The position numbers were made by a program, and so were the translations under genes. From Agreia pratensis (GTDB lineage Bacteria > Actinomycetota > Actinomycetes > Actinomycetales > Microbacteriaceae): 64,000 nucleotides of DNA. The notes under the pieces were generated by a model, which made no database searches, was not told the DNA's origin, and saw only the letters and a program-made list of their open reading frames with translations. Within the stretch, counting starts at the first letter, position 1, and the number at the start of each line of letters is the position of its first letter. Below, in pieces: positions 48,981 through 57,900 of the stretch. The DNA is taken from positions 124,001 to 188,000 of the forward strand of contig NZ_FXAY01000005.1 of NCBI RefSeq assembly GCF_900177685.1. The letters run 5' to 3'.

Positions 48981-49088
48981 TCAGTCCTGACGAAAAGCGG
49001 TGAGCGTGACGCTGACTCCGGCCGGCGTGAACTCTCCGGCCAGGCGGATCCGCTTGCGGTAGGGCATCCAGCCGTGTTCGCGCATCAT
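48981..49088 (-). pseudogene. Short coding remnant or 35-aa gene
   Basis: From ATG 49088 the minus strand encodes EHGWMPYRKRIRLAGEF and PAGVSVTLTAF to a TGA. The coding-like alternation of beta-strand residues resembles the last strands of a larger domain. No protein family is recognised, and the repeat copy E1 lies directly upstream, which may have cut the gene. Treated as a likely remnant. Confidence 0.3.
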
Positions 49089-49119
49089 CCTGTGCTCGAC
49101 GCTAGCGAGATCCGGCAAA

Positions 49120-49279
49120 GGGAGGAGATCTGCGCATCCGACGCGAATAGAGGGTCGGTTTCGCAGATCTCCTCCCGTTTGCGCGCACACGCTCCGGAGC
49201 CCCACGGCCGCGGGCGGAAATTCCGCCCCTCCGACGGCCTCTCGCGCTCGGACTGCTCGATTCTCCGCCCGCGCAGAAT
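49120..49279 (+). repeat. Bipartite palindromic repeat, copy E1
   Basis: First module: arms GGGAGGAGATCTGCG and CGCAGATCTCCTCCC, perfect over 15 bp with a 27-bp loop. Second module: GGCGGAAATTCCGCC and later CGATTCTCCGCCCGCGC. The first 33 bases are identical to copy E2 (54359). The order of modules is the same in both copies. E1 lies 115 bp upstream of the MMPL start. Confidence 0.85.
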
Positions 49280-49394
49280 CGCGATGTTTCGTCGCGTCTG
49301 AGCCCCTCCTCCGGTATCGTGGGCATGCCCCGTGGCCGCGACCGCGCGGCGCACCCGCTGGGGTGCGAGCGCTCATCGGGGGACGTGCTTTCTC

Positions 49395-52300
49395 ATGGCA
49401 ACACTGCTGTATTCGATCGGGGCGTTCTCTGCCCGTCGGCACTTTATTGTTATCGCGACGTGGCTGCTGCTGGCCGCAGCCGCGCTCGGCGCATCCATCG
49501 TTCTCAACGGGCAGATGCAGCAGGGCGTCGAGATTCCGGGAACCGAGTCGCAGACCGCCATCGACATGCTGGATACGCGCTTTCCTCAGGCCGGTGGCGG
49601 CAGCGCGAAGGTGATCTTCGAGGCGCCCGCGGGCGACGACATCGACAGCTACGCCACCCAGATCAGCGCTATCTCTCAGAAGCTCGGCGCCATGCCCGAC
49701 GTGGCGAACGCGGCAGATCCCTTCGCATCGGGCAACGCCAGCCAGATCAGTGCCGACAAGTCGCTTGCCTATGTCTCGGTTCAGTACGACGTGCCGCAAG
49801 CTTCGCTGTCCCCGGAGGCCGAGGTGAACATCCAGAGCATCGGCGACGGCGCCAAGCAAGACGGGCTCACGGTCTCTTACTCCGGTCTCACCGCACCCAA
49901 GGCCGCCCCCGATCTGAGCCAGGAAGCCATCGGCCTCGGAGTGGCCTTCGTGATTCTCGCCATCACCTTCGGCTCGCTTCTGGCAGCCGGGATGCCCCTG
50001 ATCACCGCCCTTGTCGCCGTCGGCATCTCGATCGGCGGCATCGGTATCTTCTCGGCCTTCGTCACGATCTCAGCAACAGCCCCCGTGCTCGCCGAGATGC
50101 TGAGCCTCGCCGTCGGAATCGACTACGCGCTCTTCATCGTGTCAAGGCACCGGGCGCAGCTAGCGGCGGGCATGGCGCCGCGAGAATCGGTGGCGCTCGC
50201 GACCGCGACAGCCGGAAGCGCAGTGGTGTTCGCCGGTCTCACCGTGATCATCGCACTGCTCGGCCTCTCGGTTGTCGGCATTCCGTTCCTCTCGGTCATG
50301 GGGGCGGGCGCCGCCTTCGGAGTGGTGATCTCCATCGCCGTCTCCGTGACGCTGCTGCCCGCGATCCTCGGCCTCTGCGGAAAACGCATGATTCCCCGCG
50401 TGCGAACCCCGAAGTCCCCGAAGGCCCCGAAGGCGAAGACGTCGAAGAAGCCCGCCACCCGACGCCCGCGACGCCCGCGCACCGAGGAGACGAGCATCCG
50501 GCACCGCTGGGTGACCATGGCGACCCGTCGCCCCCTGATCACCGTCGTCGCCACTGTTCTGGGACTCGGCTTGCTCGCCGTTCCCGCTCTGGGGCTCAAG
50601 CTCACCGTTCCCGACGCCGGGTACGACGCTCCCGGAACGCAGGCGCGGGTGGCGTACGACCTGCTGGCCAAGGGCTACGGCCCAGGATTCAACGGCCCGC
50701 TGCTGGTGACCGCCGACATCAGTGGCACGCTCAAGATAGAGGATGCGCTCGACGCGCTCGAGAAGCAGTTCACCGGCGTCGCCGACGTGGCCGCCGTGAG
50801 CAAGGCGATTCCTAATCAGGCGCTCGACATGGCGATCATCTCGCTCACCCCGTCGAGCGCGCCCGACTCCGATGCGACCACGGCGCTGGTCAAGAGCATC
50901 CGCGACAGGGAGCCCGCCTTCGAGAAAGCGAACGGCTTCGGCTACATGGTGACGGGCCAGACCGCGGTCGCGATCGACATCTCAGACAGACTCAGCCATG
51001 CGCTGCTGCCCTTCGCCCTGGTGGTGGTCGGTCTGTGCATCGTGCTGCTCACCATGGTGTTCCGCTCGCTGGCGGTTCCGCTCACGGCGACCCTCGGCTT
51101 CCTCCTCTCGGTCGGCGCGTCATTCGGCGTCGTCACCGCGGTATTCAACTGGGGCTGGCTCGCCGACCCGCTCGGAGTCGAGAAGGTCGGCCCTGTCATC
51201 AGCTTCATGCCCATTCTCGTGATGGCCGTTCTGTTCGGGCTCGCCATGGACTATCAGGTCTTTCTCGTGACGCGCATGCGCGAGGACTACATCAAGACCG
51301 GCGACGCGCACCGCTCGGTGATCGACGGCTTCACGGCGTCGGCCCGGGTGGTCACGGCCGCGTCGCTCATCATGTTCAGCGTCTTCGCCTCGTTCGTTCC
51401 GGGCGGAGGAGCCGTGCTTCAACCGCTCGCCGGCGGCCTCGCCGTGGGAGTGCTCATCGATGCCTTCCTCGTGCGCATGACCCTCATCCCTGCCCTGATG
51501 GCGCTGCTGGGCGATCGGGCGTGGCGTCTTCCGCGCTGGCTCGACCGCATCGTGCCGAACGTCGACATCGAGGGCGAGACGGTGCACGAGCTTCTGGATG
51601 CCCGGGGCTGGCACCCCGAGACCGGTGCGGCCACGGCCGGTTCGGCTCCGGATGCTGCCGATCCGAGCTGGGCCCAGCCCGCGCCGAGCATCGAGGCTCG
51701 CGACCTCACCGTCGCCGGGCTCTCCCCTATCGACCTCGACACCGCGGTGGGCGACGTGCTGCTGCTCGCAGGAGCGCCCGCATCTGCTCGAACGGAGCTG
51801 CTCGCCACGCTCGTCGGCCGCGCGCGACCGGTATCCGGCCACCTCACCGTGCTCGGCCACGCACTGCCCTTCGACGCACACGCCCTGCGCGCGCAGAGCG
51901 AGCTCGTGCTCGCCCAGCCCGCCGAGCCGTCGACCCTGGGCCGCTACCTCACGGCCCAGATCGCCATGGATGCGCCGCGCGGCCACCGCGCGGATCGTCG
52001 CGGAACCGCGCACCGCATCCTGCCCGCTCTGCTCGCCTCGGTGAGTGACGAGGCGGCCGGGGGCGCGGCATCCGGCGCGAAGCGCGTGACCGACACGACC
52101 CCGCTGCACGAGCTCTCGACCGGGCAACTGCTCGCCGTCGACGCGGCTGTCGCGCTCTCGTCGGGCCGGCCGCTTATCGCTGTCGAGACGGGTGCGCTCG
52201 AGCCGCGGCACGCATCCGCTTTCGTCGTCGCCCTCGCCGAAGCCGCCGAACGCGACGTCACTCTGCTGATCGCTCTCGAGTCGAGCACGGCTGACAGAAC

Positions 52301-52406
52301 CGGCGCGGCCGCCTCAGAAGCGCCCGGTCGCATCACTCATATCGTCGACCTGAACCTGGCCGTCGACGACCCGGCACGCGACCTGAATGGAAAGGTGCTG
52401 GCATGA
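49395..52406 (+). CDS. MMPL-family transporter with degenerate ABC-ATPase-like C-terminal domain
   Basis: 1003 aa from ATG 49395. Two MMPL halves: a first helix YSIGAFSARRHFIVIATWLL, large extracytoplasmic loop, then GIDYALFIVSRHR (MMPL motif with GxDY), and in the second half GLAMDYQVFLVTRMREDY. Both proton-relay GxDY-like sequences are present. A Lys/Pro/Arg-rich cytoplasmic linker lies near 345-385. Residues ~765-1000 resemble an ABC NBD: Walker A-like GAPASARTE (~791-799, without the Gly-Lys-Ser), signature-like LSTGQ (~906) and Walker B-like LIAVETGAL. The catalytic lysine is lost, so it cannot be a working ATPase. ATGA overlap with the YhgE gene. Confidence 0.85.
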   Translation: MATLLYSIGAFSARRHFIVIATWLLLAAAALGASIVLNGQMQQGVEIPGTESQTAIDMLDTRFPQAGGGSAKVIFEAPAGDDIDSYATQISAISQKLGAMPDVANAADPFASGNASQISADKSLAYVSVQYDVPQASLSPEAEVNIQSIGDGAKQDGLTVSYSGLTAPKAAPDLSQEAIGLGVAFVILAITFGSLLAAGMPLITALVAVGISIGGIGIFSAFVTISATAPVLAEMLSLAVGIDYALFIVSRHRAQLAAGMAPRESVALATATAGSAVVFAGLTVIIALLGLSVVGIPFLSVMGAGAAFGVVISIAVSVTLLPAILGLCGKRMIPRVRTPKSPKAPKAKTSKKPATRRPRRPRTEETSIRHRWVTMATRRPLITVVATVLGLGLLAVPALGLKLTVPDAGYDAPGTQARVAYDLLAKGYGPGFNGPLLVTADISGTLKIEDALDALEKQFTGVADVAAVSKAIPNQALDMAIISLTPSSAPDSDATTALVKSIRDREPAFEKANGFGYMVTGQTAVAIDISDRLSHALLPFALVVVGLCIVLLTMVFRSLAVPLTATLGFLLSVGASFGVVTAVFNWGWLADPLGVEKVGPVISFMPILVMAVLFGLAMDYQVFLVTRMREDYIKTGDAHRSVIDGFTASARVVTAASLIMFSVFASFVPGGGAVLQPLAGGLAVGVLIDAFLVRMTLIPALMALLGDRAWRLPRWLDRIVPNVDIEGETVHELLDARGWHPETGAATAGSAPDAADPSWAQPAPSIEARDLTVAGLSPIDLDTAVGDVLLLAGAPASARTELLATLVGRARPVSGHLTVLGHALPFDAHALRAQSELVLAQPAEPSTLGRYLTAQIAMDAPRGHRADRRGTAHRILPALLASVSDEAAGGAASGAKRVTDTTPLHELSTGQLLAVDAAVALSSGRPLIAVETGALEPRHASAFVVALAEAAERDVTLLIALESSTADRTGAAASEAPGRITHIVDLNLAVDDPARDLNGKVLA

Positions 52407-54346
52407 GCGCGCTCACCGGCCTACTGAACGACGCCGACTCCCGGCGGCCGCGCTGGGCGCGCGGAGTGATCCTCGCGCTTGTTCTCGTGGCACCACTCGT
52501 CGTCGCCGGCGTCGCGGTAACCGCGATGACGCCGACGACACCGACCGCGGCCAATGGTGTGCCCGCCCTGCCAGCCGCGATCGTGAACCTCGACACCCCG
52601 ATCGACAGCAAAGCGGGCGGAAAATCGACGCCTGTCGCCGCCGGAAAACTGCTCACCCAGCAGCTGATATCAGCTGAGGACAGCGGCTTCGACTGGACGC
52701 TGACCGATCCGACTGCTGCGACGGCAGGGCTCGCCGACGGGCTCTACTCGGCCGTGGTGACGATTCCGTCGGACTTCTCGGCGGCCTACATCTCGAGTAC
52801 CGGAGACACCCCGGTGCAGGCCCAGCTCGAGGTGCAGACCAGCAGCGCGCAGGGAGCCTCGGCGCAGGCACTCGCGTCGGCGCTCTCCCGCAGCCTGCAC
52901 GAGAGTATCGCCACCACCTTCACCCAGGGCTTCGTGTCTCAACTGCTCGTCGGCTACACCGACCTGCACGACAAGCTCAGCACGGTCGCAGACGACACAG
53001 ATGCCCTCGCCACGGGCGCAGGCCAGCTGGCCACGGGACTGCAGCAGACGTCGACGGGCGCGGCGCAGGTCGACCAGGGCGCGCAGCAGCTGTCGAGCGG
53101 GCTCTCCACGACTGCCTCCGGCGCAGCCGGCCTGCCCGCAGCCACCCAGAAGCTCAACGAGCTGGCCGGCGCGACCGTCGATTTGTCGACACTGCTGACC
53201 TCGGGGCTCGGTGACACAGCCCGCAAAGCCGAGACCCTTCAGGCCAACCAGCTGCAACTACGCGGCGAGATGGATGCGTTGCGGCACGTCATCGACGGCA
53301 TCGACACCACGACAGACCCCGCGCTGGCACCCCTCAAACTCGAGTTGCAGCAGAAGCTCGAGGCATCGCAGACGACCGCGAACACCACCGAGGCCCAGGC
53401 CATCGACCTCGGAGTCGACCTCGACGCGGCAACCCTGGGTTCGGGCGTCATCACCGTGGCGAACAAGCTGCTCGCCACGGGCACGGGCGAGCTGGCCGCC
53501 ACGACTCCCGAGTTGAGCGGCGGCCTCACCCTGCTTGCCGGCGGAGCGGTCGAACTGGCGACCGGCACGTCGGTTCTGAACGGGGCGGCTACGGGGCTGT
53601 CGAGCGGCGCGGCCGAGCTGTCGAGCAATACCGGGCAACTCGCATCCGGCCTGCGCGCGGCGGCCGACGCCGTGCCGAGCTATACCGACGACCAGCAGAA
53701 AACCCTGTCGACCGTGGTCAGCGACCCGATCGTGACCACGACGAAAGACATCACTGCTGCGCCCGCGCCGAAGACCGCGGTGTCGATCGCCGTGCTGCCG
53801 CTCGCGCTCTGGATCGGCGCGCTCGTGTTGTTCGTGCTGCTGCGTCCGTTCCCTCCGAGGGCGCTGTTGTCGGCGGCGTCGAGCTGGCGCATCGGGGCGC
53901 GCTCGTTCGCGGTCGTGGCCGCGCTCGTGTTGGCGCAGGCGGTGCTGGTACTCATCTGGCTGGCAGTCGTCGGAGTATCGCCTGTTCACCATGCCGGTAG
54001 CGTGCTCGTTGTTCTCGGTATCTCACTGGCCTTCGTGCTGCTGCACCAGGGACTCGTGGCACTCTTCGGGCGCATCGGCTGGGCGATCTCGCTGGCCTTC
54101 GTCGCCTTGCAGCTCGCGGCCGTGGGCACCCTGTTCGCGCGGGCGGGAGCCGACAATCCGCTGCAGTCGCTCGCCGGCAGTCTTCCGTTGGCCCAGGCGA
54201 CGCGGGCCCTGCAGGCACTCGCGACGGGCGACGGCGGCTGGGCTCAGGTCGGTGCGGCGACGGCGTCGCTGGTGATCGCCGGAGCCGTCGGAGTGGCGCT
54301 GACGCTGGTGGCGATCTCGCGGCGGCGCATGCGGCCACTCCCCTGA
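52403..54346 (+). CDS. YhgE/Pip-type ABC-2-like membrane protein
   Basis: 647 aa. One N-terminal transmembrane helix (about 20-42), then a long extracytoplasmic domain (45-455) with a beta core (IVNLDTPIDSKAGGKSTPVA, where YhgE proteins have VxND) and coiled-coil repeats of the LATGAGQLATGLQQTSTG, QLSSGLSTTASG, ELATGTSVLNG type. Then six C-terminal helices (ABC-2 pattern). Typical YhgE/Pip length. In other bacteria YhgE proteins are linked to type VII secretion or phage infection; the tie here is with an MMPL protein instead, through a 4-bp overlap. A joint envelope transport role is the simplest inference. Confidence 0.85.
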   Translation: MSALTGLLNDADSRRPRWARGVILALVLVAPLVVAGVAVTAMTPTTPTAANGVPALPAAIVNLDTPIDSKAGGKSTPVAAGKLLTQQLISAEDSGFDWTLTDPTAATAGLADGLYSAVVTIPSDFSAAYISSTGDTPVQAQLEVQTSSAQGASAQALASALSRSLHESIATTFTQGFVSQLLVGYTDLHDKLSTVADDTDALATGAGQLATGLQQTSTGAAQVDQGAQQLSSGLSTTASGAAGLPAATQKLNELAGATVDLSTLLTSGLGDTARKAETLQANQLQLRGEMDALRHVIDGIDTTTDPALAPLKLELQQKLEASQTTANTTEAQAIDLGVDLDAATLGSGVITVANKLLATGTGELAATTPELSGGLTLLAGGAVELATGTSVLNGAATGLSSGAAELSSNTGQLASGLRAAADAVPSYTDDQQKTLSTVVSDPIVTTTKDITAAPAPKTAVSIAVLPLALWIGALVLFVLLRPFPPRALLSAASSWRIGARSFAVVAALVLAQAVLVLIWLAVVGVSPVHHAGSVLVVLGISLAFVLLHQGLVALFGRIGWAISLAFVALQLAAVGTLFARAGADNPLQSLAGSLPLAQATRALQALATGDGGWAQVGAATASLVIAGAVGVALTLVAISRRRMRPLP

Positions 54347-54358
54347 TTACGCGAAAAC

Positions 54359-54520
54359 GGGAGGAGATCTGCGCATCCGACGCGAATAGAGCATCGGTTT
54401 CACGAATCTCCTCCCGTTTGCGGCCATGGCTGGGTCCCAACCTCCTGATCGGACGGAGATTCCGCCAATCCGAGCGTCTATGGCGCCAGGTGCACCCGAA
54501 TCTCCGCCCGCGCTGCAATT
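54359..54520 (+). repeat. Bipartite palindromic repeat, copy E2
   Basis: Same order as E1: arms GGGAGGAGAT/ATCTCCTCCC (10 bp perfect, then mismatched), GATTCCGCC-type second module and CGAATCTCCGCCCGCGC end. It starts 13 bp after the YhgE stop. It is a direct, not inverted, copy of E1, so the two bracket the MMPL/YhgE pair. Confidence 0.85.
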
Positions 54521-54594
54521 AGTGCCGATCCGCCGTGGAACAACAATGCCGCCCTGCTCTGACCCGGCGCTTTGCTAGGCTGGCCGCAATTACG

Positions 54595-54670
54595 TGACAC
54601 GGGGTGCCCATCAAGGGCTGAGAACACACCCGTCGAACCTGATCTAGTTCGTACTAGCGAAGGGATGTCG
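54595..54670 (+). promoter_or_regulatory. TPP riboswitch (THI element)
   Basis: The conserved parts appear in order: ACACGGGGTGCCC, then GGGCTGAGA, then ACACCC with GTCGAACCTGATCTAG, then TACTAGCGAAGGGA. These correspond to P1/P2, the pyrimidine-sensing CUGAGA loop and the pyrophosphate-sensing arm. The closing AGGGA (54661-54665) is also the ribosome-binding site of thiM (start 54676), so thiamine pyrophosphate probably shuts off translation. Confidence 0.93.
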
Positions 54671-54675
54671 CGCTC

Positions 54676-55482
54676 ATGCGCACGTCAAAACCATTCATCG
54701 AATCCACCATCCATGCCCTCGAGCAGGTGCGGCTGAACAGCCCGCTCGTGCACTGCATCACCAACAGCGTGGTCGTGAACTTCACGGCCAACGCACTCCT
54801 CGCCGTGGGGGCCGCGCCCGCGATGGTCGACATAGTCGGCGAGGCCGGGCCATTCGCGACCGTCGCATCCGGCCTGCTGATCAATCTGGGCACACCGACG
54901 CCCGAGCAGCGCGCCGCGATGATCGAGGCGCAGGCGGGGGCCGCCGCCGGCAACACCCCGTGGGTGCTCGATCCCGTGGCCATCGGATCGCTTCCGGTGC
55001 GCACGCCCCTCGCCTACCGGCTGCGTGATCTGCACCCCACGGTCATCCGAGGCAACGCCTCGGAGATCATCGCGCTCTCCGGCATGGGCGAGGGCGGCCG
55101 CGGTGTCGACGCCCTCGACTCGGTCGAGGCCGCCCTCCCCGCCGCGCGTTCGCTCGCCGAGACGACGTCGGGCATCGTCGCCGTCTCCGGCCCCGTCGAT
55201 CTGCTCACCGATGGCGCGAGCGTGGTGCGCATCGCCAACGGCGACGCGCTGCTCACCCGCATCACGGGCGGCGGATGCGCCTTGGGCGCCGTGATGGCCG
55301 CATTCCTGGCGGCCCACGACGACCGGCTGGCCGCCACGGTCGCGGCGGTCACCGTCTACACGGTCGCCGCCGAGCTGGCCGCGGAGAAGTCGGCCGGCCC
55401 GGGAAGCTTCGGCGTCGCCTTCCTCGACGCGCTGTACTCCGTCGACGCCGACGACATCGCCGCGCGAGCGAGCATCTCGTGA
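54676..55482 (+). CDS. thiM: Hydroxyethylthiazole kinase
   Basis: 268 aa. [30 protein letters not shown] (ThiM signature region, quoted in part as VHCITN and NALLAVGA), [16 protein letters not shown] and the ATP-site [13 protein letters not shown] with its catalytic cysteine. Phosphorylates hydroxyethylthiazole salvaged from outside. First gene downstream of the TPP riboswitch; 4-bp overlap with thiE. No thiazole or pyrimidine synthesis gene (thiG, thiC) is present here, so the operon salvages precursors. Confidence 0.93.
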   Translation: MRTSKPFIESTIHALEQVRLNSPLVHCITNSVVVNFTANALLAVGAAPAMVDIVGEAGPFATVASGLLINLGTPTPEQRAAMIEAQAGAAAGNTPWVLDPVAIGSLPVRTPLAYRLRDLHPTVIRGNASEIIALSGMGEGGRGVDALDSVEAALPAARSLAETTSGIVAVSGPVDLLTDGASVVRIANGDALLTRITGGGCALGAVMAAFLAAHDDRLAATVAAVTVYTVAAELAAEKSAGPGSFGVAFLDALYSVDADDIAARASIS

Positions 55483-56144
55483 GCCTCGATTCGTCGCTCG
55501 ATCTGTCTCTCTATCTCGTGACCGACACGGCCCTCGCGACGGCGGCCGGGCATCCGATTCTCACGGTCGTGCGCGAGGCCGTCGCGGGCGGCGTGACCGT
55601 CGTGCAGCTGCGCGAGAAGAACGCCACGGCCCGCGAGTTTCTCGACCTGGTGTGCCGGGTCGCCGAAGCGGTGCCCGACGAGGTGGCAGTGATCGTCAAC
55701 GACCGAGTGGATGTCTTTCTCGCCGCCCGCAGGCTCGGTGTGCCGGTCGACGGCATTCATCTCGGACAGTCCGACCTGCCGCCCGCGCTCGCACGGGAGC
55801 TGATCGGCCCCGACGCCGTTCTCGGACTCAGCGCGTCGACCCCCGAGCAGTTGATCGAGGCAGAGAACGACCCCGGGGCCATCGACTACGTCGGCATCGG
55901 AGCGCTGCATGCGACCACGACGAAGACCGACGCGCCCCGGCCCCTGGGGCTCGAGGCGTTCGCGGCGCTGGCCGCATCCACCCGCTTGCCGGCCGTCGCG
56001 ATCGGCGGCATCGGGCGGGCAGACATCGCGCCGCTGCGCCGAGCGGGTGCGGCCGGGGCCGCCGTGGTGTCGGCCATCTGCTCAGCCGCGAGCCCCGGCG
56101 ACGCCGCTCGAGAACTGGCGAGCGAATGGAGGAACGCCCGATGA
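55479..56144 (+). CDS. thiE: Thiamine-phosphate synthase
   Basis: 221 aa from GTG 55479, overlapping thiM by 4 bp. TIM-barrel motifs [17 protein letters not shown] (pyrophosphate loop), [47 protein letters not shown] and [10 protein letters not shown]. Joins HMP-PP and THZ-P to thiamine phosphate. Normal length for ThiE. Confidence 0.92.
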   Translation: MSLDSSLDLSLYLVTDTALATAAGHPILTVVREAVAGGVTVVQLREKNATAREFLDLVCRVAEAVPDEVAVIVNDRVDVFLAARRLGVPVDGIHLGQSDLPPALARELIGPDAVLGLSASTPEQLIEAENDPGAIDYVGIGALHATTTKTDAPRPLGLEAFAALAASTRLPAVAIGGIGRADIAPLRRAGAAGAAVVSAICSAASPGDAARELASEWRNAR

Positions 56145-57655
56145 GCGCGGAAGCGACCCGCGACGCGGCCCTGACCGCGCCCCGCGCCGTACCTCGCGTT
56201 CTCAGCATCGCCGGCACCGACCCCACCGGCGGCGCCGGCATTCAGGCCGATCTCAAGAGCATCGCGGCGAACGGCGGCTACGGCATGGCCGTGGTCACAG
56301 CCCTCGTCGCGCAGAACACGCGCGGGGTGCGCTCGGTGCATGTGCCTCCGGTGGCGTTTCTGCGCGAGCAGCTCGATGCCGTCAGCGACGACGTCGAGAT
56401 CGACGCGGTGAAGATCGGCATGCTCGCCGACGTCGACGTGATCGCTGCCGTGCGCGAGTGGCTGGTTCGGGTCGCACCGCCGATCGTGGTGCTCGACCCC
56501 GTGATGGTGGCGACCAGTGGCGACCGGCTGCTGCGCGCCGACGCCGAGGGTGCCCTTCGTGAACTGGCGCGGCTGGCGCACGTCGTCACCCCGAACATCC
56601 CAGAACTCGCGATTCTCGCCGATGAGCCACCGGCGACGACCTGGCAGCAGACTCTCGACCAGGCGGCGCGGGTGTCGGCGCGATTCGGCGTACTCGTGCT
56701 GGCAAAGGGCGGACACCTCGATGGCGACACCGCTCCCGACGCGCTGGTCGACGCGACGGGCCCCGAGCTCTTCGTGACCATGTACGACGCCTCGCGCATA
56801 GAGACTACGAACACGCACGGCACCGGATGCTCGCTCTCGTCGGGCCTCGCGACTCGGCTGGTCGGCGGTGTCGAGCCGGCGCGCGCGGTCGGCGAGGTGA
56901 AGCGCTGGATCAGCGAGAGCATCCGGGGCGGTGGCGAACTAGCCGTCGGCGGAGGCAACGGGCCGATCCACCACTTCGCCGGAATGTGGCAGCGCGCGGG
57001 GCTCGAGACTCGGCCCACGGCCAGCGAGATCCGAACCGAGTGGTGGGACGGCATCCGAGACGTGCGCGAGCAGATCGATGCATTGCCTTTTCTGATGGGC
57101 TTGGGCGACGGGTCGCTGCGCGATGACGCCTTTCGCGGCTACCTGGCTCAGGATGCGCTCTACCTGCGCGACTACGCACGGGCTCTGGCGACCGCGAGCG
57201 CCCTGGCTCCGACCGTCGCAGAACAGGCGTTCTGGGCGGCGGCCTCGGAGGGTTCGATCACCGCCGAGCTGGAGTTGCACGAATCGTGGCTCGCCGACGG
57301 GGCGTACGCCGGAACTCGGCCCGACTCCGCGACCATCGGCTATCTCGATCATCTGCTCGCGCGGTGCGCCGAGGGCGACTACGACACGCTCATCGCCGCG
57401 CTGCTGCCGTGCTTCTGGCTGTATCAAGACATCGGGGTGCGGCTGCTGCCTCGCTCGCACGACGCGCATCCGTATCGATCGTGGATCGAGACCTACGCCG
57501 ACGCCGGCATCGCCGAGATGACGGAGGCGGCGGTCGGGTTCGTCACGCAGGCTGCCGCCCGGGCTGATGAGCGGGGTCGCGAGGCGATGCGCGAGGCGTT
57601 CGTGCGGTCGGCGGAGCACGAGTTGGCGTTCTTCGCGGCGCCGCTGGGGTCGTAG
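56141..57655 (+). CDS. thiD: Fused HMP(-P) kinase and TenA-type thiaminase II
   Basis: 504 aa. ThiD part (about 1-265): VLSIAGTDPTGGAGIQADLK, MLADVDVI, PVMVATSGDRLL, TPNIPELAIL, LAKGGHL, TNTHGTGCSLSSG. TenA part (about 290-500): FLMGLGDGSLRDDAFRGYLAQDALYLRDYARAL, the catalytic Cys of LLPCFWLYQDIG, and YRSWIETYADAGI. The kinase phosphorylates HMP twice; TenA recovers HMP from degraded thiamine (aminopyrimidine). The pairing supplies HMP directly to its own kinase. Co-transcribed with thiM-thiE behind the TPP riboswitch. Confidence 0.92.
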   Translation: MSAEATRDAALTAPRAVPRVLSIAGTDPTGGAGIQADLKSIAANGGYGMAVVTALVAQNTRGVRSVHVPPVAFLREQLDAVSDDVEIDAVKIGMLADVDVIAAVREWLVRVAPPIVVLDPVMVATSGDRLLRADAEGALRELARLAHVVTPNIPELAILADEPPATTWQQTLDQAARVSARFGVLVLAKGGHLDGDTAPDALVDATGPELFVTMYDASRIETTNTHGTGCSLSSGLATRLVGGVEPARAVGEVKRWISESIRGGGELAVGGGNGPIHHFAGMWQRAGLETRPTASEIRTEWWDGIRDVREQIDALPFLMGLGDGSLRDDAFRGYLAQDALYLRDYARALATASALAPTVAEQAFWAAASEGSITAELELHESWLADGAYAGTRPDSATIGYLDHLLARCAEGDYDTLIAALLPCFWLYQDIGVRLLPRSHDAHPYRSWIETYADAGIAEMTEAAVGFVTQAAARADERGREAMREAFVRSAEHELAFFAAPLGS

Positions 57656-57725
57656 CGGCCACCGCGACGGCGGCGTGCGCGGCGGCACTCGCCGCGGCGG
57701 CGCCTGTCACGGCGGAGCCCGCCAC

Positions 57726-57795
57726 AACTCAGGAAAACTGCCGCGAATCGGGCGAATTCGCACGCGGTCAGCCTGTTCTTCCTGAAGTGGAGCGC
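57726..57795. repeat. Dispersed palindromic repeat, copy D
   Basis: AACTCAGGAAAACTGC start, CGCGAATCGGGCGAATTCGCACG core, TTCTTCCTGAAG end, the longest and best-matched inverted ends of the four copies. It lies 71 bp beyond the thiD-tenA stop. Confidence 0.8.
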
Positions 57796-57829
57796 GAGGG
57801 CGGCAGTGTGGTTAATTTGCTTAATTTGC

Positions 57830-57882
57830 TTAACCGCTTGATCACGTTGTGAGGCTTGTCTATGGTGTGATCAAGCGATTAA
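57830..57882 (+). promoter_or_regulatory. GH32 operon promoter with paired LacI operator half-sites
   Basis: TTAACCGCTTGATCAC (57830-57845) and GTGATCAAGCGATTAA (57867-57882) are inverted copies differing at one position, 21 bp apart. Between and over them lie TTGATC (57838-57843), 17 bp, TATGGT (57861-57866), a plausible -35/-10 pair. The LacI protein at 62657 is the likely ligand-responsive binder. Upstream, TTAATTTGC is directly repeated at 57812 and 57821. Confidence 0.75.
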
Positions 57883-57900
57883 CCAAAGGACTCAACGACG

